Assembly (NCBI RefSeq): GCF_000368765.1
Contig: NZ_KB849654.1
Coordinates: forward strand, 524,043-588,042
Source of the DNA: Acinetobacter junii CIP 64.5
GTDB lineage: Bacteria; Pseudomonadota; Gammaproteobacteria; Pseudomonadales; Moraxellaceae
Length of the DNA: 64,000 bases
Direction of reading: 5' to 3'
In this document: positions 57,236 to 64,000 of the stretch, piece by piece
How positions within the stretch are numbered: position 1 is the first letter of the stretch
How the letters are laid out: each line of letters opens with the position of its first letter
Translations under genes and position numbers: made by a program
The notes under the pieces: generated by a model
What the model was told of the DNA's origin: nothing
Databases searched by the model: none
What the model saw: only the letters and a program-made list of their open reading frames with translations

Positions 57236-60200
57236 CTACTTAATTGGAGGTGATAGCTTTCTTGATTTTATAATTTCGAAACCTTCTGGTAATGGTTTAA
57301 ATTTATCATTATCTTGTGTCCATCTTTTTGAATGACTTTGAAAAGCTCTTAACTCTTTTATGTCTAAAGTAGCTGCTACTACAAAGTCATTTTCTCCGCC
57401 TCGAACTCTTGCTAAATCACGATTGTAAGATTTTTTAGCTGGAACCCGAATTCGACTATCTCCGTACGACCTGTTATTTACAAGAATTGTATAAGCATGG
57501 ACATCAAGAGCTGCTGACTCAATCAAAGTAGAGAATGTCTCTAAATCTTGATTCCAACTCAGAACTGAAAGGGCATCTACTTTTCCTTGGAAACTAATTC
57601 TTGCTTTACTATTTTGTAATTCAGAACAAACCATAACTCCAAAATGAAAATTATTGTGAATATAAATTGGCTTTCTTAGTGGTCTTCGAATACCATTTTT
57701 ACCTCTTGGCTTTGTTATATCAAAATCCCACTCTTTACCATAAATACTAATTAAATCTTTATCTTCAGCTACAGCAGGTTCTAACTTAGGCTGCCAAATT
57801 TTAGAAAATGTTGAATAGCCTAAACGATTATCTGCTAGTATTAATACTGCTTCACTAATTAGTTTAGCATCTCCCGTATGGCGATATTCTGTTCCTGCAA
57901 TAATACTAATTCCTAAAGAACAGAGTCTTAACGCAATACTATCAACCCAATCCAATGGTATAGATAATTCAGGAAATATTACATAATCGGGTTTAGGTTT
58001 TAATCTCAAAATATCATTAACTAAATCTGATATTCGTTGATATCTATCTAAACTCAAGTTAGGTTTATTTGCGGCTGAACTTGCCCAATCCTTTTGAGAA
58101 ATTTTTAAATTAGTTAAAGCTACAATAACATTATCTTTGTTATTTGTTCCTATTCTTAAAAATCTACGTGGTTTTTTTGACTCTGAATTCTCCCTAATAC
58201 TATAATTTTGTTTATCATTTTCCATTGCTAGCAAACTTGGTTTGATCCATACACCTCGTACAGCTTGTGTATAATTAGCCCAAATTAATGCAGGCCTAGT
58301 TGTACATACTTTTCCATCATTAGTTAAAAGACCAACACACTCAGGCGCTAATTCAGATATTTCTGAAGGAGTATAAGGTCTTGTGGGAAACAAATAAGGC
58401 ATGTAGTTTTCATAGGAATATTTATTTTGATCAATATACTTTAGACGTTTTTTATAGGATGATTTAAGAAAATTTTGAAGTGATTCAAAACTAATTAAAT
58501 CAATTTTTTTAAATGCTGTTTTAATTAATTTATTTTTCTCACTCAAAGAGCTTTCAAATAATTGCTTTGACTCTTTAAAGTTCAAAATTTCTTTATATGG
58601 AATTTTAGCTAAATCAGCCTTAGCAACTAATGGAGCATTGTTATAGAAATTATTAATATTTTGATCAAAATTCACTAAATCATTAAAAGAGTTTATATTA
58701 TCAATTAATCTTTTAAAAAATAATTTTTCAATTTCCCTTTGTTTAGTTTCTTGCTCTTTAAATAATTTCTTAGAATCAAAATATTTTGTGGCCGCATCTA
58801 TAAATAATATGGTTAAAGAACCTGCAATGTACTTCCATATATCTTCACGAAGCTGGCATTTTGTACCATTAATTTCACCCTGTGGTTCAAAAATCCGATC
58901 TTTTATAACATCTAGTGCTTTATAAGATTTTAGAACTATTTGCAGCGCTTGCTGCCATTCATTCAGACCAATAGCAAAGCCAAGAAGACGAGGCAAATAT
59001 GTGAAGTGATCAAAAATAACATCTGCTCTCAAGATATGATTATGAGCAAATTGATAAAACTCATCTCTTTGCTCTTTCCATACCTTCGGTGGTAAATCTC
59101 TAGCAAGTGTTTCGACATGTCTTAACTGTAAAGACCAACTTAATCTTCTTATGGTTAAACCGTCTGCACGTCGTAATGTATCCGCATTTTCACCAACACT
59201 TCCAGCAGCGGATAGGACCTTTGCAGCTGTCGATTTATCCAATTGGTCAGGAGAAGGCATCAAACGATGTTCACTTGAAAGCTCATAAATATCTTTTTCG
59301 ATACTATCAAGTAAATCTAATCCCATTTGCCCCTGTAAAATAAACAATTTTTGCTTGTTAGATTGCAAACGAATTTGGGTTTTATTATTTTTTAAATATG
59401 GTTGATTGATTGACCAATTATTAGTTTGATTAGCATCTTGTACTAAAACTTTACTTCCTAAACGCTCCCTTAAAAACTTCATCAATTTGTCACTATTTGT
59501 TATATTTCCAGTATCTTTTAAGACTAAGAACATATCATCTACATAGCGACCATAATGTATTGGAGTTAATTTCTCATTAATCAATTTATCCCACTGATGC
59601 AGTATCATATTAGAAATGATTCTACTAGCAGTTAAACCTATAGCTAATCCACCCGATATAGTTTCAGATTGATCTGAAATTTTTTTTGAAAAATTAACAG
59701 CTTCTTCAGCCCATTTTGTTAAAAAAATGGCTAACTGTTTAGTAAATAAAACTTCTTGGTTATTAAGCTCTTGACCAAAAGAATCACGAAGTTTTTTAGA
59801 AGAAATAATTTTCGGATCTATGTAATGATAATAACTTTTAAGATCCAAAGAGACAGCTATCACGCTATTATCTTTTTCTAATTCCTCTCTTATCGCATTT
59901 AACCCATCATTACGCCATTTTTGGTATGGTTGAAAATAAGGTAAAAAAGAACCTGTCGCACTAATATGGAAAGGCTTATACGTACTAATAGGAGAATCAT
60001 TGTCTATTCGCTTAAGCCTTGCACCATAACAAGAATCTGTTAACTTTTCATCAAACTTCTCTCCAATCATATTAATCCATAAAGCAGAAATAATATGAGT
60101 TTCTACAGGGAAATCTCCTATTATTCGAAAAGATGGTTCCAATTTATTTTCAGAAAATAAATTATCTAATATTTTTTCAGGATTTGAGAAATGTACATGC

Positions 60201-60478
60201 CCTACAGAAGACGTATCTTTCTTTTCAATTTTTAATTTTTTTGGAACAACTCGAAAATCACCTAATAACCTTTTATTTACCTTAAATCCCTTCTCCTTCT
60301 TGAGTTGTGTGAGTAGATTATTCAAATTTTTTAGTAAATTTTGTTCATATCTTGCAAATTTTACAGCAGTCGGAAATGTATTTTCAAAAAAACAGTCTGC
60401 TTTAGCTTTTCTATAAGCGACTAATAAATCTTCTAGTTGAAGATTCTCCCACCCTCTGAAATTTGCTTGATAAGACAT
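57236..60478 (-). CDS. drt1: Reverse transcriptase-nitrilase fusion, DRT type 1 (UG1) antiphage protein
   Basis: A 1080-residue protein. The reverse transcriptase spans about residues 70-400: SLDLKSYYHYID with Asp212, GGLAIGLTASRIISNMIL and YGRYVDDMFLVL with the YVDD catalytic pair at 312-315. A helical middle (about 400-770) follows. The C-terminal domain (about 775-1045) is a C-N hydrolase: PDYVIFPELSIP (Glu837), a lysine in FSKIWQPKLEP (893 or 898) and FGVMVCSELQN (Cys951). This RT-nitrilase order defines UG1 (DRT type 1), shown by others to block phage. It starts 15 bases after hsdS with AGGGGAT upstream, so it is co-transcribed with the restriction genes. There is no room for an adjacent noncoding RNA, unlike in DRT2. 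The gene is visibly more AT-rich than nrdB. Confidence 0.9.
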   Translation of the reverse strand: MSYQANFRGWENLQLEDLLVAYRKAKADCFFENTFPTAVKFARYEQNLLKNLNNLLTQLKKEKGFKVNKRLLGDFRVVPKKLKIEKKDTSSVGHVHFSNPEKILDNLFSENKLEPSFRIIGDFPVETHIISALWINMIGEKFDEKLTDSCYGARLKRIDNDSPISTYKPFHISATGSFLPYFQPYQKWRNDGLNAIREELEKDNSVIAVSLDLKSYYHYIDPKIISSKKLRDSFGQELNNQEVLFTKQLAIFLTKWAEEAVNFSKKISDQSETISGGLAIGLTASRIISNMILHQWDKLINEKLTPIHYGRYVDDMFLVLKDTGNITNSDKLMKFLRERLGSKVLVQDANQTNNWSINQPYLKNNKTQIRLQSNKQKLFILQGQMGLDLLDSIEKDIYELSSEHRLMPSPDQLDKSTAAKVLSAAGSVGENADTLRRADGLTIRRLSWSLQLRHVETLARDLPPKVWKEQRDEFYQFAHNHILRADVIFDHFTYLPRLLGFAIGLNEWQQALQIVLKSYKALDVIKDRIFEPQGEINGTKCQLREDIWKYIAGSLTILFIDAATKYFDSKKLFKEQETKQREIEKLFFKRLIDNINSFNDLVNFDQNINNFYNNAPLVAKADLAKIPYKEILNFKESKQLFESSLSEKNKLIKTAFKKIDLISFESLQNFLKSSYKKRLKYIDQNKYSYENYMPYLFPTRPYTPSEISELAPECVGLLTNDGKVCTTRPALIWANYTQAVRGVWIKPSLLAMENDKQNYSIRENSESKKPRRFLRIGTNNKDNVIVALTNLKISQKDWASSAANKPNLSLDRYQRISDLVNDILRLKPKPDYVIFPELSIPLDWVDSIALRLCSLGISIIAGTEYRHTGDAKLISEAVLILADNRLGYSTFSKIWQPKLEPAVAEDKDLISIYGKEWDFDITKPRGKNGIRRPLRKPIYIHNNFHFGVMVCSELQNSKARISFQGKVDALSVLSWNQDLETFSTLIESAALDVHAYTILVNNRSYGDSRIRVPAKKSYNRDLARVRGGENDFVVAATLDIKELRAFQSHSKRWTQDNDKFKPLPEGFEIIKSRKLSPPIK

Positions 60479-60493
60479 AATATCCCCTTTTAA

Positions 60494-62926
60494 TTATACT
60501 AATGGTGTTATCAAATGTGTCTTCATCCAACTTAAACCATTTAACACTTCAGCTCTACTAAACCGTTTCTTCTCATCAGACCATGCATAAAAGTCTTTCA
60601 GAAGCTGCTCTTCGGTAACAGATGACTTTTTTTCTAACAAACGTAACCAGCAAGCAAAGAGAGTTGCTACAATTTCTATATGATCAGACTTACTCGTTCT
60701 AAAAAGTCCTATTAAGTCATAAATTTCAGATACATCTTTAGCAAAATACCTATTAAATGCTGATCTATGATCATTACATCTACTGAGAGGTTTGTACTTT
60801 AAGTCTCGCTTAGGATCGTAACTAAACCACTCACGATCTTTAAACTCTTTATCTAAATAACGTGCCATAACTGGATCATATGGACCAGCGGCATGTTGTT
60901 TAAAGTCAGCAGCTAAATCCATATGCTTTAACTGTTGGCACAGATAAATCAACTTTTGCAGTTTTAAATGACCAAAAGTTGGCTCTGTATGCAACTGAAA
61001 CGTGATTTCAGCAGCTAAAGATAAAAGCTTCAAATCATCGTCAACGCTTTCATCTGCAAACAAATCAATTTGATCAGTACTTTTTTGCTTCGAATTTTTA
61101 ACTATCTCAATTGGCTTTTCAAACTGAATAATATTGTCTGTAGTTTGAGATTCGTTATTATCTTTTGAATCAAGCAAAGCATTAACAATCAAACTATCCG
61201 CTAAATGCAGTTTATTTTTTTGTAATTTTCTTAAAGATACTTGCAGAGAATCTATTATAGAATTTAATATTTCAACTTTCTTTATAATACGTTTTTGTTC
61301 AGTCAATGATGGTAAAGGAATTAAAAATTGAGATAATTTTCCAATACTTAAACCCTCTCTGGATACACCAACTTGTACATCCATAACAAGTTTTTGAATA
61401 TAAGATGAGCGTAAAACCAAATGCAAGAAAGGTGCTAGATCTTTATCAATACTTCTAACAATCGTTACATGCTGACTAACATTCGCAGTTTCAAAATCAG
61501 TTGCCACTAATGCGCATCGACCTATTGACCCACCTGTTATATTAAATAACAAATCATTAGCTTGTACATGAGTCCCTGACATTTTTTCATGTGTCCCTTC
61601 AGAGATAAAAGCAACATCATCTAATGCCAAGCCATCATTCCAAACATTTTGTGAGCGTAAAAAGGGAATACCTGAATCTACATATACCTCTTTGCCACCT
61701 TTTGGTGTACTTCCTGCACCAATTTTTGAAGTCAAAGAATCTAGTCGCGCCCAAACCCAGTTATGGGGAATTTCATATTGCTTTTCTTCATTACTTATTT
61801 CAAGCAAAGGCTTCGACTTCTTAATCTTTCCTTCTTTTATTAACTTCGCTTTCTCTTCAGTAATTTGTTTTAGCAACTCACTTGCTGGCTCATCATTTGG
61901 GTCTTGTTTTACCAACTTCCCCATAACTGCTAGCTGCAAAATCGTTTGCTTTAGCTGGTCGATACTGTATTCAGTAGTAAATAGCAGATCAAAATTTTCT
62001 GAAATACGTTGCCAATTCTGTTGAAACTCATCAACATCGGATGAATTAGTCAAAACATTTAATAACGTATCAACTAATTGATCATGTGCTTCTGAGCTTA
62101 AATTTTGCTGCTCTTCAAGTTGATCACAAAGTTGCATTAGTTCATCAACTTTAGTAACTATACGTTGTTGTTCATCTAATGGAGGAATTGGAATAGGTGT
62201 ATTTCTTAATGCATTAAGAGATACGAAAGATTGCACTGCACCTTGAGCATTCGCTTTCAAATGATCTGTAATATAAATCAGATATTTTAAAACATATCTG
62301 ATGTTTGTAATCTCACGCTGATAAGGTTTAAATAATGCAACATTTTTAACACTAAACTCTTGATAGGTATCAACTAATACTGGATTACCAATACTACCAA
62401 TCATAGCAAATAAAATATCACCGAACTCAACTTTAGATCTTATCGAAATAGATTCATGATCTTTTTTAGAAATATACTTAACATCTGTAAAATCTAGTTT
62501 ACCACTTGAGATATTTTTACTAGTTATAAGTGGATATCCTTTCTCAATATACTTAGGAGTATCATGAGTTCCATCTCTTACATCCAAGTAATCCTGTAAT
62601 GTAAGCCATGTCCAGCTTGATGGAATAATATACTTTTCTTCAATAGGTAGTTTTTTTGATTTTTTTATTACACCTTTATCAATTAATTTTTGCTTAAATT
62701 CGTTCAATTCTTTTATTAGCACTTGAGAACTTTCTAAAGAATTTCTAGTAGATAATTTGCCCTTGAATGCCAAGTCTAAAATCAATTCACGTAATTTCTG
62801 CACACCATAAATTGAATTACTAGAACCTGAACTACGTCCACGTCCCGACTTTTTTTCAGTTTCCGCTGTTAACCAAATATCTAAATGCTCAGTAATGAGT
62901 TTCTTAACATCTGTCATTTTACTCAT
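60494..62926 (-). CDS. hsdS: Type I restriction-modification specificity subunit with C-terminal extension
   Basis: An 810-residue HsdS, longer than the usual 400-450. Two target recognition domains are visible: the first about 100-240 (SWTWLTLQDYLDVRDGTHDTP...), the second about 390-525 (NWVWARLDSLTSKIGAGSTPKGG...), each followed by a helical spacer beginning PLDEQQRIVTKVDELMQL and SLTEQKRIIKKVEIL. The N-terminal 60 residues and the linker at about 600 are extra. Residues 632-810 form a helical domain (FGHLKLQKLIYLCQQ, AAGPYDPVMARYL) resembling Panacea/DUF4065-type domains. It starts 6 bases after hsdM and is followed by the DRT gene. Met4 is an alternative start. Confidence 0.9.
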   Translation of the reverse strand: MSKMTDVKKLITEHLDIWLTAETEKKSGRGRSSGSSNSIYGVQKLRELILDLAFKGKLSTRNSLESSQVLIKELNEFKQKLIDKGVIKKSKKLPIEEKYIIPSSWTWLTLQDYLDVRDGTHDTPKYIEKGYPLITSKNISSGKLDFTDVKYISKKDHESISIRSKVEFGDILFAMIGSIGNPVLVDTYQEFSVKNVALFKPYQREITNIRYVLKYLIYITDHLKANAQGAVQSFVSLNALRNTPIPIPPLDEQQRIVTKVDELMQLCDQLEEQQNLSSEAHDQLVDTLLNVLTNSSDVDEFQQNWQRISENFDLLFTTEYSIDQLKQTILQLAVMGKLVKQDPNDEPASELLKQITEEKAKLIKEGKIKKSKPLLEISNEEKQYEIPHNWVWARLDSLTSKIGAGSTPKGGKEVYVDSGIPFLRSQNVWNDGLALDDVAFISEGTHEKMSGTHVQANDLLFNITGGSIGRCALVATDFETANVSQHVTIVRSIDKDLAPFLHLVLRSSYIQKLVMDVQVGVSREGLSIGKLSQFLIPLPSLTEQKRIIKKVEILNSIIDSLQVSLRKLQKNKLHLADSLIVNALLDSKDNNESQTTDNIIQFEKPIEIVKNSKQKSTDQIDLFADESVDDDLKLLSLAAEITFQLHTEPTFGHLKLQKLIYLCQQLKHMDLAADFKQHAAGPYDPVMARYLDKEFKDREWFSYDPKRDLKYKPLSRCNDHRSAFNRYFAKDVSEIYDLIGLFRTSKSDHIEIVATLFACWLRLLEKKSSVTEEQLLKDFYAWSDEKKRFSRAEVLNGLSWMKTHLITPLV

Positions 62927-62932
62927 CCCGAA

Positions 62933-64000
62933 CTATTGACCTAAAGATTCATCTAAAATTGCTTTTAATTGCTGACGAATTTTAGCAACCTCAGCTTCAA
63001 AGCTCTCATATTTAGCCAAAAGCTGTTCAGGGTCTTTTACATCCTCTTCAACTTGATGCGGATTTTTTATATCAAGGTTATAGCCGCGACCAATAATATC
63101 TTGAAGTGATACTTTCCATGCTTGTTCATTTGCTATACGACTTGCAAAGCCATCACTTTCTTTCCCCCACCATGCTTTTAAAGTGTCGAACTCCTTAAGC
63201 TGAAGCGGTTTAGTTTTGTTATAGGCTTTTACACCCTGTGGTAATTGGTGCTCATAGAACCATATATGTTCTGTTTTCTTCCCCTTGGTAAAGAATAAGA
63301 TATTGGTACTAATCGATGTATATGGTGCGAATACAGACTTAGGTAAACGAACAATCGTATGAAGATTACAATCTGCCATTAATTTTTCTTTAATGGCTGT
63401 TTTGATGCCCTCACCAAACATAAAACCATCAGGCAATACCACTGCTGCACGACCATGCACTTTTAAAAGCTGAATGATCAACACCATAAATAAATCGGCA
63501 GTTTCACGAGTCTGAAATTTTGAAGGGAAATTCTTCTCAATGCCTTGTTCTTCAGTACCACCAAATGGAGGATTAGTCAGAACTACATCTACACGTTTAT
63601 CTGTTCCCCATGAAATCAAAGGGTACGATAAAGTGTTGTCTCTACGGATTTGTACAGGTACATCAATACCATGCAGAATCATATTGGTTGTACATAGCAA
63701 ATGCGGCAAAGGCTTCTTTTCAATTCCATAAATACTATTTTGTAATATCTTTTCATCTTCAGCAGTTTGAACATAGTTTTCACGCTTATGTTCAATTGCA
63801 GAAGTAAGGAACCCACCTGTACCGCACGCAGGATCAAGCACAGATTCACCTAATTGAGGATCGATCATCTGCGTCATAAAAGTTGTGACTGCACGTGGAG
63901 TATAAAACTCACCTGAGTTTTTGGCAGCCTGTAAATCACGTAATAACTGTTCGTAAATATCACCGAAGGCATGACGTTCTTTAGATTTATTAAAATCAAA
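62933..64000 (-). CDS. hsdM: Type I restriction-modification DNA methyltransferase subunit, partial
   Basis: The frame is open from 62933 to the right edge, so the N-terminus lies outside the window. An internal Met at 63877 is not the true start, because the preceding codons encode NSGEFYTPRAVTTFMTQMI, the conserved motif X of HsdM. DPACGTGGF is the S-adenosylmethionine-binding motif I and NPPFGG motif IV of an N6-adenine methylase. With hsdS immediately downstream, this is the modification pair; hsdR would be further right, if present. The C-terminal region (LAKYESFEAEVAKIRQQLKAIL) is a coiled coil typical of HsdM. Confidence 0.93.
   Translation of the reverse strand, partial: FDFNKSKERHAFGDIYEQLLRDLQAAKNSGEFYTPRAVTTFMTQMIDPQLGESVLDPACGTGGFLTSAIEHKRENYVQTAEDEKILQNSIYGIEKKPLPHLLCTTNMILHGIDVPVQIRRDNTLSYPLISWGTDKRVDVVLTNPPFGGTEEQGIEKNFPSKFQTRETADLFMVLIIQLLKVHGRAAVVLPDGFMFGEGIKTAIKEKLMADCNLHTIVRLPKSVFAPYTSISTNILFFTKGKKTEHIWFYEHQLPQGVKAYNKTKPLQLKEFDTLKAWWGKESDGFASRIANEQAWKVSLQDIIGRGYNLDIKNPHQVEEDVKDPEQLLAKYESFEAEVAKIRQQLKAILDESLGQ

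Noticed and set aside
57236..60478. Group II intron or retron
   Set aside because: The reverse transcriptase is fused to a nitrilase domain, has no maturase or intron RNA domains visible and no retron msr/msd region.

Overview
The window looks like chromosomal DNA of an Acinetobacter species. It is AT-rich and carries a complete nuoA-N operon with a fused nuoCD, the BfmRS two-component pair, an fpr gene divergent from a FinR-like LysR regulator, a GTG-started metG, and a family of exported proteins sharing an N-terminal LQ-x-[IL]-SD...TG[QE] motif that I associate with Acinetobacter. The species call is inference from gene content. No rRNA, tRNA, insertion sequence, prophage or CRISPR array was seen.

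Layout. 1-5.9 kb: a minus-strand cluster of three exported proteins with the shared motif (one cut by the left edge) and, between two of them, a flavin-dependent halogenase-like enzyme. 6.1-13 kb: housekeeping and small genes (dcd, a LysE exporter, a DUF2062 protein, a lipoprotein of the nucleosidase fold, apbC/mrp, a hydrophilin-like repeat protein, a GNAT acetyltransferase). 13.2-18.8 kb: metG, a small lipoprotein, an exported metallo-beta-lactamase-fold protein, a second LysE exporter and a DUF1345 protein. 18.9-23.3 kb: a TetR-controlled efflux operon (TetR, 14-TM MFS, HlyD/EmrA adaptor) followed by a PLP enzyme. 23.4-31.6 kb: membrane proteins, an HI0933-type flavoprotein, a CmpX-like channel, fpr/LysR, two cold-shock-domain proteins and upp.

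31.7-46.8 kb is respiratory complex I, thirteen cistrons on the minus strand with overlaps of 1-4 bases or very short gaps and one terminator at the end. 47.2-51.6 kb holds a MASE1-GGDEF diguanylate cyclase, a small unknown protein and bfmS/bfmR. 52.1-57.1 kb holds the class Ia ribonucleotide reductase genes nrdA and nrdB. They are separated by about 880 bases that contain a 42-residue membrane peptide, a 28-codon leader-like ORF and a stand-alone Cas2-fold protein. The nrdA upstream region has two candidate NrdR boxes 32 bases apart and a perfect DnaA box.

57.2-64 kb is a defence island read on the minus strand: hsdM (cut by the right edge), an hsdS with an extra C-terminal alpha-helical domain, and, 15 bases later, a 1080-residue reverse transcriptase fused to a nitrilase domain, which matches the DRT type 1 (UG1) antiphage family. 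The island abuts nrdB and is separated from it only by a shared bidirectional terminator. The best candidates for something not yet described are the DRT1 gene joined to a type I restriction-modification operon whose HsdS carries a Panacea-like tail, the halogenase embedded among surface proteins, and the Cas2-like gene with its overlapping leader inside the nrdA-nrdB interval.
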